From DAIDJD01 sp035485275 (GTDB lineage: Bacteria; Oederibacteriota; JAJYGY01; DAIDJD01): a stretch of 64,000 nt of DNA. Both the position numbers and the translations under genes were made by a program. Positions within the stretch are counted from its first letter, which is position 1. The number at the start of each line of letters is the position of its first letter. The stretch is from assembly GCA_035485275.1 (NCBI GenBank), contig DATHOE010000012.1, positions 124,001 through 188,000 of the forward strand, written 5' to 3'. Shown one piece after another: positions 17,578 through 28,436 of this stretch. The notes beneath the pieces were generated by a model that saw nothing but the letters and a program-made list of their open reading frames with translations, had not been told where the DNA came from and did not search any database.

Positions 17578-18711
17578 GTGGCCCTGGTCAGCCTGGCCTG
17601 GCACCGCCAAGGGGGCATCGAACGCTGCGTCTGGGCCGAGGCCGAGGCCCTGGCCGGCGCGGGCGTCGAGGTGCACGTGTTCGCCGGGAACGTGGAGGAG
17701 GCGGGCGCTTCGCCCCTGCCCGGGGTCTTCCTGCACCGCGTCCCGCTCCCCGCCCATCCCTGGATCGCGCGCCTGTTTTTCTTCGCCCTGAGGGCGCCCG
17801 CGGCGGTGGCGGCCCATGGGCCTTTTGACCTGGTCCACGCCCACACCGTCTACCTGGGCCGGGCCGACCTGGCAACCGCGCACAGCGTGCACCGCCGGGC
17901 CGTGGCCATGGACCCGCCGGCCCCGGGCTGGCGCCGCTGCAGCGCCTGGCTCAAGGGCCTGCCTCCCCTGAGCGTGGCCCTGTCCGACCGCACCTACCGC
18001 CAAGCCCGTGTGCGCGTCGCGATTTCGCGGAGCATCGCCAAGGAGTTGAAGGAGTGCTATCCGCGCGAGGCGGAGCCCACCGAGATCCTGTATTACGGGG
18101 TCGACCACTCCATGTTCAAGCCCCTGGCCCCGGCCGCGCGGCTCCGCCTGCGCAAGTCGCTGGGCCTGGACCAGGGCCCGTGGAGCCTCTTCTGCGGATG
18201 GAACTGGCGGCGCAAGGGGCTGGACCTGCTCCTTGATGCCATGCGCGAGCTGCCCCAGGCCCGCCTGCTGGTGCTGGGCGAAGACGTCCTCGAAGGCGGG
18301 CACTTCCGCGCACTGGCCCGCGACCGGGGCCTGGGGGAGCGCGTCCGCTTCGCGGGCCGCCAGGCGGACGTGGCGCCCTGGTTCCAGGCCTGCGAGCTTT
18401 TCGTCTTTCCCACCCGCTATGAGCCCTTCGGCATGGTCATCAGCGAAGCCATGGCCTGCGGCCTGCCCGTGCTGGTGCCGGAGGCCGCGGGGGCCTCGGA
18501 GATCATCCGCTCCCGGCGCAAGGAACAGGTGCTGGCGGACGGGGCCGCGGCCACGGATTGGGGCCGCGCCTGGGGCGCCTTGCTCGCTTCGGCGCCCCTG
18601 CGCCGCAGCCTGGGGCGCGTGAACCTGGCCGCGGCGCGCGGCCTGGACTGGGCCGGGCACGGACGCGGCCTGATGGCGCTCTACGCGTCCCTGGACGGGG
18701 GCCGGGCATGA
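17578..18711 (+). CDS. Glycosyltransferase family 4
   Basis: A 377-residue GT-B retaining glycosyltransferase. The N-terminus (SLAWHRQGGIERCVWAEAEAL) carries the donor-side glycine pattern, and the C-terminal half has FCGWNWRRKGLDLLL and YEPFGMVISEAMACGLP with the E-x7-E motif. The GTG at 17578 is chosen because CGAGG lies seven bases before it; the gene follows the sugar-phosphate transferase after 49 bases. It overlaps the flippase gene by ATGA. It probably adds one sugar to the growing lipid-linked oligosaccharide in the cytoplasm; donor unknown. Confidence 0.88.
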   Translation: MALVSLAWHRQGGIERCVWAEAEALAGAGVEVHVFAGNVEEAGASPLPGVFLHRVPLPAHPWIARLFFFALRAPAAVAAHGPFDLVHAHTVYLGRADLATAHSVHRRAVAMDPPAPGWRRCSAWLKGLPPLSVALSDRTYRQARVRVAISRSIAKELKECYPREAEPTEILYYGVDHSMFKPLAPAARLRLRKSLGLDQGPWSLFCGWNWRRKGLDLLLDAMRELPQARLLVLGEDVLEGGHFRALARDRGLGERVRFAGRQADVAPWFQACELFVFPTRYEPFGMVISEAMACGLPVLVPEAAGASEIIRSRRKEQVLADGAAATDWGRAWGALLASAPLRRSLGRVNLAAARGLDWAGHGRGLMALYASLDGGRA

Positions 18712-20285
18712 GCGGGCGCCTGGACCGCTACGTCCGCCATCTGACGACCTTCGCCGTGGGCAAGGTGGCCAACGCGGCCATCCAGGCCGCGCTGATCGCG
18801 ATGCTGGTCCGGCACCTCGGGGCCGAGGGCTACGGCGTCTGGGTCATCGCATTTTCCCTGGGCTCCTACATGGGCCTGGTGGACCTCAACACCAACGCCG
18901 CGGTGGTGAAGTACACGGCCGAGCTCCTGGCCACGGGGCGGCGCGCGGAACTGGCGCCCATGGTGAACGCGGGCGTGCAGATCCTCTTCGCCTTCAGCTT
19001 CGGCCTGCTGGTCCTGGTGCTGCCGGCCCTGCCCTGGCTGGTCCCGCTGATCTTCAAGACCACGGCCTACGCCGCCCGGGACCTTGAGCTGCTGTCCGGG
19101 CTCTGCCTGCTGTCCTTCGCCGTGCTGCAGACCGGCAACGTCTACACCCAGACCCTGCAGGGCCTGCTGCGCCAGGACGAGGTCAACGCCATCGCGGTGC
19201 TGGGGGCCCTGGTCAACGCCCTGGCCGCGGCGCTGGTGCTGTGGCGGGGCATGGACATCGCCTGGCTGGGGGTGGCCAGCCTCTGCGGGAACGCCGCACT
19301 GCTCCTGGTGACCCGCTGGCGGGTCCGGCGCCTGGCGCCGGAGCTGCCCTGGCTCCCTTTCCGCAGCACCCCGGCCTGGCGCGCCTCGCTCCTGCACTTC
19401 AGCGCCGGAAGCTACGCCTTCACCCTCTGGGGCTGGTTCTATTTCACGGTGCCCCAGCTGTTCCTGGCCGTCGAGCTGGGCCCGGTCTGGGTCGCCTACT
19501 TCGACATCGCCACGCGGCTCGGGTCCCAGGGGCGCAACATGGTGCAGACCCTGTCCCAGTACCTGATCCCCTTCATGTCCGAAAGCGCGGCGCGCGAAGG
19601 CAGCGAAAGGGTCCACGCCCAGCAGGTCCAGGCCCTGACCTTCATCTGGATGGTGGGTCTGGGCATCGGCGGCTACCTCTTCGCGGTACGCGCCCCCCTG
19701 ATCGCGGTCTGGCTGCACAAGTCCGACCCGGCCCAGCTCTTCGCCATCATGTGGGGCATGGTCGAATACACGGCCGGCGGCCTGGCCATGCCCTGGGTGC
19801 ACTTCGCGCTCGCGGAGGGGCGCCTGCGCCACGCGCGGCCCTTCCTGACCTACATCATCCCGGCCTGCGTGCTGGGCCCCCTCCTGGGCCTCGCCTTGGG
19901 CCCCCGTCTGGCCGCGGCCTTCCCGGACTTTTTACCCTGGTTCAAGCTGCCCGGGGGCGGGGACAACGCCCGTTTCGCGGGTTTCCTGATGGGCGGGGCC
20001 CTGGCCAATTGCGCGGGCACGGCCCTGTTCTATGCGCTCGCGGTGGGCGATCGCGGACTGGACGCGCGGGCCCTGGCCTTCCGCCTGGGCCGGGTGGCCC
20101 TGGGTTTTGTGCTGGGCCTGCTGGTCCTGGCCCTGGTCCCCTGGAATCCCTCCCTCCCGGCCCTGGTCCTGGCCGGGCTCCTATGGAGCGCGGTCCTGGC
20201 CCTGAGCTGGCTCGCCTTCGGGCTCTATGACCGGGAGCTGGCCGGGCGCTTGCTGGGCAAGTTCGGCTTTGGAGGGGCTTCATGA
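18708..20285 (+). CDS. Lipopolysaccharide flippase-like protein (Wzx/polysaccharide_synt type)
   Basis: A 525-residue inner membrane protein with about 12-14 hydrophobic segments and the MOP-superfamily N-terminus (FAVGKVANAAIQAALIAML, then HLGAEGYGVWVIAF). Internal segments VWVAYFDIATRLGSQGRNM and SQYLIPFMSESAARE match Wzx-type exporters. It would flip the lipid-linked glycan to the periplasm. ATG 18708 overlaps the preceding stop (ATGA), and its own stop overlaps the next start (ATGA). With the priming transferase and the Wzy_C protein it completes a Wzx/Wzy-type set, although no Wzz or Wza is visible. Confidence 0.88.
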   Translation: MSGRLDRYVRHLTTFAVGKVANAAIQAALIAMLVRHLGAEGYGVWVIAFSLGSYMGLVDLNTNAAVVKYTAELLATGRRAELAPMVNAGVQILFAFSFGLLVLVLPALPWLVPLIFKTTAYAARDLELLSGLCLLSFAVLQTGNVYTQTLQGLLRQDEVNAIAVLGALVNALAAALVLWRGMDIAWLGVASLCGNAALLLVTRWRVRRLAPELPWLPFRSTPAWRASLLHFSAGSYAFTLWGWFYFTVPQLFLAVELGPVWVAYFDIATRLGSQGRNMVQTLSQYLIPFMSESAAREGSERVHAQQVQALTFIWMVGLGIGGYLFAVRAPLIAVWLHKSDPAQLFAIMWGMVEYTAGGLAMPWVHFALAEGRLRHARPFLTYIIPACVLGPLLGLALGPRLAAAFPDFLPWFKLPGGGDNARFAGFLMGGALANCAGTALFYALAVGDRGLDARALAFRLGRVALGFVLGLLVLALVPWNPSLPALVLAGLLWSAVLALSWLAFGLYDRELAGRLLGKFGFGGAS

Positions 20286-21214
20286 GCGCGACGGTCCCGG
20301 TGGCCGCGCTGGTCTTGAACTGGAACGGCCGCGCCCTGACCGAGGCTTGCGTGGCGTCCTGGCGGCGCAGCCGCCCCGGGCCCAGGCGCCTGCTGGTGGT
20401 GGACAACGGCAGCACGGACGGCTCCGTGGCCTTCCTGCGCAGGCGCTTCAAGGGGCTCGAGATCCTGGCCCTGCCGAGCAACCTCGGCTTCGCCGCCGGC
20501 AACAACAAGGGCTTCGAAGCGCTGCGCAGGCGCGGTCCGGCGGTGGAGGCGGTCTTTGTCTGCAACAACGACACCGAGGTGGAGCCGGACATGCTGGGCC
20601 TGCTGTGGCGGTCCTTGGATGAGCATCCCCGCTGGGGCGCGGCGGGGCCGCGCATCCTCTTCCACGGCTCGCGGCGCGTCTGGTTCGAGGGAGCCCTGAT
20701 CCGGACCCTCTCGGGCAGGTCGCGCCATCTGGGCTACGGCCTCGAGGCGGGCCCGGGGGGCGAAGCCTTCGAATTGCCGGCCCAGGGCTTTGTGAGCGGC
20801 TGCGGCCTGCTGGTGCGCAGCGCGCCCCTGAGGGATCTGCGCGGCTTCGACGAGGGCCTGTGGTCCTATGCCGAGGATTCCGACCTCTGCCTGCGCCTGC
20901 GGGAGCGTGGCCTGGCCTGCGGGGTGGTCCCCCGGGCGCGCATGAGCCACAAGGTATCCTCGACCTTCGTCCTGGGCAGCCCCATGAAGGAGTATTACGA
21001 CACCCGCAACTCCTACGCGCTGTTGCGGCGCCACCGGCTCGGCTACGGCGCGCTGACACGCAGCGCCTTCGTGTTCGCGAACCTGGCCCGGGCGGCCCGC
21101 GCCCTGGCCCTGGGCAGCCCCGCCGCGGCCCGGGCCATCCTGGACGGCCTGTCCGACGGCGTCCGCGGCATCTTTCCCATGCGCCTGGTCCCGGCGGTGA
21201 AGGGCCCGCGATGA
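20282..21214 (+). CDS. Glycosyltransferase family 2 (rhamnosyltransferase-like)
   Basis: A 310-residue inverting GT-A enzyme. The nucleotide site is ALVLNWNGR, then VVDNGSTDGS, and the metal-binding acidic motif is NNDTEVEPDM (DxD-like, NDTE). The acceptor-side segment is FDEGLWSYAEDSDLCLRLRERG, typical of the WcaA/rhamnosyltransferase subgroup. ATG overlaps at both ends show tight coupling with the flippase and the next glycosyltransferase. Donor unknown; dTDP-rhamnose genes are absent from the window, so rhamnose is not assured. Confidence 0.9.
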   Translation: MSATVPVAALVLNWNGRALTEACVASWRRSRPGPRRLLVVDNGSTDGSVAFLRRRFKGLEILALPSNLGFAAGNNKGFEALRRRGPAVEAVFVCNNDTEVEPDMLGLLWRSLDEHPRWGAAGPRILFHGSRRVWFEGALIRTLSGRSRHLGYGLEAGPGGEAFELPAQGFVSGCGLLVRSAPLRDLRGFDEGLWSYAEDSDLCLRLRERGLACGVVPRARMSHKVSSTFVLGSPMKEYYDTRNSYALLRRHRLGYGALTRSAFVFANLARAARALALGSPAAARAILDGLSDGVRGIFPMRLVPAVKGPR

Positions 21215-23133
21215 CCAGGCTCCTGGCCCTGGACTTCAACGCCTGCCGGCGCCTGCAGCAGGAGCCCTACCGCCTCCTGGCCCGGCGCGGGAATCTCCAG
21301 GTCCGGCTCCTGGTCCCCGGCCGCTGGAAGGAGCCCTTTGGCGAGGCCGAGGCGGATCTCGGCCTGCGCAACGAGGGGCTCGACGTGCGCGCCCTGCCCC
21401 TGCGTTTTTCCGGCCGTTACCACCGCGTGCTCTTCCGCGGTCTGGGGCGCGAAGTCGCGGACTTCAAGCCGGACGTGGTCTGGGCCAGCGCCGAGCCGGA
21501 GAATTTCCTGGCGGTCCAGGCCCTGCTCGCGCTGCGCAAGGGCGCCCCTTCCGCGGCCCTGGCCCTGGTGTCCTGGCGCAACATCGACTACCCCAGGAAC
21601 GGCCTGCCCTACAAGGCCGCGGCCGCGCACCAGTGCATGGAGGACCTGGCCCGCGACGCGGGCGCCGTGGTCCTGTGCTACAACGCCGACGCGATGCGGA
21701 GCATGGCCGGCCGCGGCTTCGCCACGCGCCCGACCCTCATGGGCGTGAACCTGGACTACTTCAGCCCCGGCCCGCGGGGCGCGGCGCGCGCGGAGCTGGG
21801 CCTGCCCGCGAAGGGCTTTGTGGCCGGCTTTGTGGGCCGCTGCCTGGAGGAGAAGGGCGTCGCGGACCTGATCCGGGCCCTGGCCGAGATCCCGGGAAGC
21901 CGCCTCCTGCTCGTGGGCGACGGGCCGCGGCGCAAAGCCTGGATGGAGCAGGCCTCGGCCGCCGGGGTGGCCGCGAAGGCCCTGAGCCTGGGCCATGACA
22001 AGGTGGCCCTGGCCATGCGCTCCATGGACGTGTTGTGCCTGCCCTCCCGCTCCACCGCGACCTGGAAGGAGCAGTTCGGCCGCGTGCTGATCGAGGCCAT
22101 GGCCTGCGCGGTGCCGGTGCTCGGCTCGGACTCCGGCGCCATCCCGGACGTGATCCGGGCCGCGCCGCCCAAGCCGGGCGGCTTCAGCCGCGGCAAGGGC
22201 GGCCTGGTCTTTCCCGAAGGCGACGTCGCGGGCTTGCGCAAGGCCCTGCTGGCCCTGCATGCGCCCGCCACGGCCGCGGCCCTGGGCCGGGAGGGCCTGC
22301 GCCGGGCGAAGGCCAGCTTCACCTGGAAGGCCATCGCGCCGGGCCTCGAGGCCCAGATGGAGGCCCTGGCCAAGGAGGGAAGGCGCCCGCGGCTCCTGGG
22401 GCTCGACATCTTCGGCGGCGACCGCGCCGGCCTGGTGGAGCGCTTCGCACGCTGGCTGGACGCGCGGCCGGCGGCCGGCGGCCGGGCCCGGCTCCTGTTT
22501 TATCTCAACGCCCACCTGGTGGTGCAGGCCGGTTCCGACGAGAAATTCCGGAGCCTGCTGGCGGAGGCAGACCTGCTCCTTCCCGACGGCAAAGGCGTGG
22601 TGCTGGCCCTGAGGGCCATGGGCCTGCCGGCCCGGGAACGCCTGGCCTTGGGCGACGTGCTGCCGGACCTGGTGGCAGCGGCGGCGGGCAAGCGCAGGAG
22701 CGTCTTTTTTTGGGGCGGCGCGCCGGGCGTGGCGCGGGAGGCCGCGGAGGCCCTGGCGCGGCGCATCCCCGGCCTGCGCGTGGCGGGCCATGCGGACGGC
22801 TTCCAGGACGCCGCCGGCCTGGAGCGGATGCGCGCGCGACTGAAGCGCCTGCGGCCCGGCCTGCTCCTGCTGGGCATGGGATCCCCCAAGCAGGAGGCCT
22901 TGGCCCTGTCCCTGGCCGGGGACCTGCCCCGGGGCGCAGTCGCGGTCTGCGGCAACGCCTTCACCTTCCTGGCGGGCCGGCAGAGACGCGCGCCGCGGTG
23001 GATGGCCGCGGCGGGCCTGGAATGGCTCTGGCGCCTGGCCCTGGAACCGCGGCGCCTGGCGGGGCGTTACACGGTCGGGAACCTGAAGTTCGCGGGCCAC
23101 CTGCTGCGGGCCCGGCTCGCGGGGCGCGCCTGA
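21211..23133 (+). CDS. GT4 - WecG/TagA/CpsF glycosyltransferase fusion
   Basis: A 640-residue protein with two different catalytic domains in one frame. Residues 1 to about 390 are a GT4 enzyme (GFVGRCLEEKGVADLIRAL and the E-x7-E segment EQFGRVLIEAMA). Residues about 400-640 are a complete WecG/TagA/CpsF domain: FYLNAHLVVQA, LLLPDGKGVVLALRAMG, FFWGGAPG, LLGMGSPKQE and RAPRWMAAAGLEWLWRLALEP. The linker is short (KEGRRPRLLGLDIFGGD). WecG-family enzymes usually add the second sugar, such as ManNAc or ManNAcA, to a polyprenyl-PP-sugar. A single polypeptide could thus make two consecutive linkages. The stretch is uninterrupted, so it is a true fusion in this assembly. Confidence 0.9.
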   Translation: MTRLLALDFNACRRLQQEPYRLLARRGNLQVRLLVPGRWKEPFGEAEADLGLRNEGLDVRALPLRFSGRYHRVLFRGLGREVADFKPDVVWASAEPENFLAVQALLALRKGAPSAALALVSWRNIDYPRNGLPYKAAAAHQCMEDLARDAGAVVLCYNADAMRSMAGRGFATRPTLMGVNLDYFSPGPRGAARAELGLPAKGFVAGFVGRCLEEKGVADLIRALAEIPGSRLLLVGDGPRRKAWMEQASAAGVAAKALSLGHDKVALAMRSMDVLCLPSRSTATWKEQFGRVLIEAMACAVPVLGSDSGAIPDVIRAAPPKPGGFSRGKGGLVFPEGDVAGLRKALLALHAPATAAALGREGLRRAKASFTWKAIAPGLEAQMEALAKEGRRPRLLGLDIFGGDRAGLVERFARWLDARPAAGGRARLLFYLNAHLVVQAGSDEKFRSLLAEADLLLPDGKGVVLALRAMGLPARERLALGDVLPDLVAAAAGKRRSVFFWGGAPGVAREAAEALARRIPGLRVAGHADGFQDAAGLERMRARLKRLRPGLLLLGMGSPKQEALALSLAGDLPRGAVAVCGNAFTFLAGRQRRAPRWMAAAGLEWLWRLALEPRRLAGRYTVGNLKFAGHLLRARLAGRA

Positions 23134-24244
23134 TGCCGGGCCTCGCGGACCTGAAGGCCCTGCCTGAGAGCCTGCGCCGGGCCGCGCGCATGGGGCTGCG
23201 CCTGGCCTTGTCCCAGGCGGGCCAGGCCTGGAAGCCGCGGCCCGCCGCGGAGGTGCGCAGGATCCTGGTGGTGGAGATGACCCGCCTGGGCGACCTGGTG
23301 TCCGCCACGGCCCTGTTCGCGCCCCTGCGCTCCTATTATCCGCTGGCGGCCCTGGAAGTGGCCGGAGCCGAGGCCTATGCCCCGCTCTTCGAGGGCTCGG
23401 ACATCCTTTTCCATGGGCTGCCGGCCAAGGGCGGGGACTTCCTTTCCGGCCTGCGCGCGCTCAGGCCCAAACTGAGGGGCGGGGACCTGCTGGTGCTGTC
23501 CGCGTCCCCTGCCCTGCGCAACAGCCTGATCGCCCTGGCCTCGCGGCCGGGCAGGGCCTGCGGCTATCTCTTCCCGGAGGGCGGAAGCACGGACTATGAC
23601 GCGGGCGCCCCGCTCCAGTCCCTGGGAGGCAACTGGTCCGGCCGGGCCCGGCTCCCCAAGGGCGAACACATGGTGGCCCGGGCGGGCAGGGCGCTCAGCG
23701 TCGCCGGCATGCGGGCCGAGCATCTGAGGCCCAGCCTCGGCGCGGCCGCGCCCAGGCAGGCGGACAAGGTGCTCCTGCACGCGGGCGCGAACTGGGACCG
23801 CCGGCGCTGGCCTTTGGAGCGCTTCTTGGGCCTGGCCGAGAGCCTGGCGAAACAGGGATACCGGCCCAGCCTGATCCCGGCCGAGGCCGGCCCGCCCCCG
23901 TCCGCGCCCCCGGGCGTCCGCGTCCTGGGGGCGCTGGGCCTGGCGCAGCTGCGCGATGAGGCCGCCTCCGCGGCCCTTTTCGTGGGCAACGACTCCGGCC
24001 CCCTGCACCTGGCCGCGGCCTTGGGCACGCCCTGCCTCGGGCTCTTCGGCCCCAACCTGGCGGCGAACAGCGGACCCTGGCCTTTGCCCGGCCCGGGCTC
24101 GCCCCACCAGGCCCTGTGGGAGGAAGTGCCTTGCCGACCCTGCGGGCAACTGCGCTGCGTCCAGCCCTGGGACTGGTGCATGGAAAAACTGAGCTTGGCC
24201 CGGGTCGAGGCCCAAGCTTTATCCATGCTCGCGGCGGCCGAAGC

Positions 24245-24248
<4 letters not shown>
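23133..24248 (+). CDS. Glycosyltransferase family 9, second copy
   Basis: A 371-residue heptosyltransferase-family protein with VVEMTRLGDLVSATALFAPLR at the N-terminal half and FVGNDSGPLHLAAALGTPCLGLF in the C-terminal half. HAGANWDRRRWPLERF is the usual GT9 nucleotide-side segment. A Cys pair region near the C-terminus (PCRPCGQLRC) resembles that of the other GT9 in the locus. The ATG overlaps the preceding TGA by one base (TGATG). It is divergent from the first GT9, so the two are likely to have different acceptors. Donor unknown. Confidence 0.88.
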
Positions 24249-26729
<2,481 letters not shown>

Positions 26730-26753
26730 GGGCCGTCCCCAAACCCGATCTTC

Positions 26754-26778
26754 GGCTGTTCAGCCCTGCACGGGGCTG
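26754..26778 (+). promoter_or_regulatory. Nested inverted repeats between fcl and the next gene
   Basis: GGCTG-tt-CAGCC (26754-26765) and CAGCCC-tgcacg-GGGCTG (26761-26778) overlap, so two alternative hairpins are possible. No T-tract follows, so this is not a standard terminator. A weak attenuator or an incidental structure is possible. Confidence 0.35.
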
Positions 26779-26804
26779 TTAGAGTGAGTCCGCAAAGGAG
26801 CGCC

Positions 26805-27602
26805 ATGACACCCAGACTACGATTGCGCCTGGCCCTCGCCGCGGCCCTGATGGCCCTCGGCCCCGGGGCGGCTTCCGCGGCCCCGGCCGGCCCGGCCCAC
26901 AAGCCCTACAACGCCGCCCTGGCCAAGGCCCGTTTCGAGAAGTCCTGGCCCAAGGAGGCGCCGCACAAGCTGTCGGACCTCTACAAGTTCTTCACCCAGG
27001 CCCTGCAGGAGGGACTGGGCGCGGACCTGCGTTCCGAGGACGTGCGCATCACCGGCCAGAGCTGGGAATTGATGCGCGACGCCAGCTTCCCCGAGGTGGA
27101 GCTGACCCTGAAGCCCTTCGAGACCCAGGGACTGCACTTCGACAAGGGCGGCTTCCTCTTCCGCAAGATGGACGTGGACCAGCAGGCCCTGGCGGGCTGG
27201 AAGCTCCAGGTCAAGCAGGTGCGCGAGGTCCAGAGCCGCATGGTCTTCACCCTGCGCTCCCTGGCGAAGCGCCTCAGCGACAAGGCCGGTGCCGAGGTGC
27301 ACCTGCAGGCCGACATGGAGGAGCAGCAGGTCGTGCTCAGCGGGCAGGGAAGCTTCTGCCGCATCCCCTGCGCCGTGGAGGCGCGCTGCCATTTCGTGTG
27401 GGACGAGGCCTCCAAGACCCTGCGCCTGGTCCCCCTGCAGCAGAGCTTCGGCGGGCACGCCGTGCCGAGCTGGCTCTGGGGCATGGGCGTCAGCCCGGTG
27501 CCCGCCGCGCCGATCCTGGACTTCGGGTTCTCATGGATCCCCTTCAACATACAGGAGGTCCACGTCGGATGGGATGAAGTGGACCTTTCCACGGACTGGT
27601 GA
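26805..27602 (+). CDS. Exported protein, possibly LmeA/DUF2993-like
   Basis: A 265-residue protein with a clear signal peptide (cleavage near AASA). The mature part has repeated amphipathic beta segments (FPEVELTLKPFETQGLHF, then KGGFLFRKMDVDQQAL) and a later segment MVFTLRSLAKRLSDK. This pattern resembles DUF2993/LmeA phospholipid-binding proteins with a BPI-like fold, but the match is by eye and weak. The ATG at 26805 sits five bases after AAAGGAG; an earlier in-frame GTG has no binding site. It is translationally coupled (GTGA) to a glycosyltransferase gene, suggesting a role in envelope glycan or lipid handling. Function unknown. Confidence 0.65.
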   Translation: MTPRLRLRLALAAALMALGPGAASAAPAGPAHKPYNAALAKARFEKSWPKEAPHKLSDLYKFFTQALQEGLGADLRSEDVRITGQSWELMRDASFPEVELTLKPFETQGLHFDKGGFLFRKMDVDQQALAGWKLQVKQVREVQSRMVFTLRSLAKRLSDKAGAEVHLQADMEEQQVVLSGQGSFCRIPCAVEARCHFVWDEASKTLRLVPLQQSFGGHAVPSWLWGMGVSPVPAAPILDFGFSWIPFNIQEVHVGWDEVDLSTDW

Positions 27603-28429
27603 GGGAAGTGGCTAAAAAGGGAGCGCCCAAGAAGGAAGCGCCGGGCCTCTGGATCGTGGTCCCGGTGTGGAACCAGTGGCCCATGACCCAGGCCTTCTTC
27701 GAGAGCCTGGAGGCGGCCGAGCCACGGCTGGATTTGCGGCTGGTGGTGGTGGACAACGGCTCCACGGACGCGACCGCCGAGGGCCTCAGGCGCTGGGGCC
27801 GCCGCCTGCCCATGGAGGTCCTGCGCAACCGCCGCAACCTGGGCGTGGCGCCGGCCTGGAACCAGGGCCTGCGCCGGGCCCTGAGGGGCGGGGCATCCTG
27901 GATCGGCTTCCTCAACAACGACCTGCTGCTGGGGCCGGGCGCCCTGCAGCGCATGCGCCAGGACGCCGAGTCCGCGGGCTGGCAGGCGGTCTCCCCGGGC
28001 ACGCGCGAGGGGGCCCTGGACTACGATTTCGGCGCCTACGCCGCCTCCTATAGCGCGTCCTGCGCGCGCTGGCGCAGGGAGGGCCGCTGGTTCGGGTGGT
28101 GCTTCCTGGTTTCGCGGCGGGCGGCGGAGCTGGTGGGGGCCTTCGACGAGGGCTTCCGGCTCGGCATCGGCGAGGATGAGGATTATTTCCGGAGGCTGGC
28201 CGCGGCGGGACAGCGCTGCGGGGTGACGGGCGGCGCCTTCGTCCACCATTTCGGTTCGGCCACGCTGGGGCCTTTGCGCCGGGCCCAGGGCACCGCCTTC
28301 GAAGAGTCCAACCTGAAAAAACTGCGCGCGCGCTGGGGCCACGAGCGGCCCTCCCATCTCCGCCGCTGGCGCGTCGTCGCGGGGCGCTGCCTCGACCGCC
28401 TGCGCTGGGGCCACGAACTGAAGGAATAG
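27599..28429 (+). CDS. Glycosyltransferase family 2
   Basis: A 276-residue GT-A enzyme with IVVPVWNQW, VVVDNGSTDATAEGL and the metal motif FLNNDLLLGPGAL. The acceptor part has FDEGFRLGIGEDEDYFRRLA, the expected ED-containing segment. The GTG at 27599 overlaps the previous stop (GTGA); a second GTG nine bases later, after GAGGGA, is also possible. The N-terminus is Lys-rich (KKGAPKKEAP), which may place it at the membrane. It probably adds a sugar to the glycan made by this locus; donor unknown. Confidence 0.87.
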   Translation: MREVAKKGAPKKEAPGLWIVVPVWNQWPMTQAFFESLEAAEPRLDLRLVVVDNGSTDATAEGLRRWGRRLPMEVLRNRRNLGVAPAWNQGLRRALRGGASWIGFLNNDLLLGPGALQRMRQDAESAGWQAVSPGTREGALDYDFGAYAASYSASCARWRREGRWFGWCFLVSRRAAELVGAFDEGFRLGIGEDEDYFRRLAAAGQRCGVTGGAFVHHFGSATLGPLRRAQGTAFEESNLKKLRARWGHERPSHLRRWRVVAGRCLDRLRWGHELKE

Positions 28430-28436
28430 CGGGTCC

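Noticed and set aside
15744..17846. A 700-codon minus-strand open frame opposite the sugar transferase gene
   Set aside because: Low-complexity shadow translation; the + strand frame carries clear catalytic motifs.
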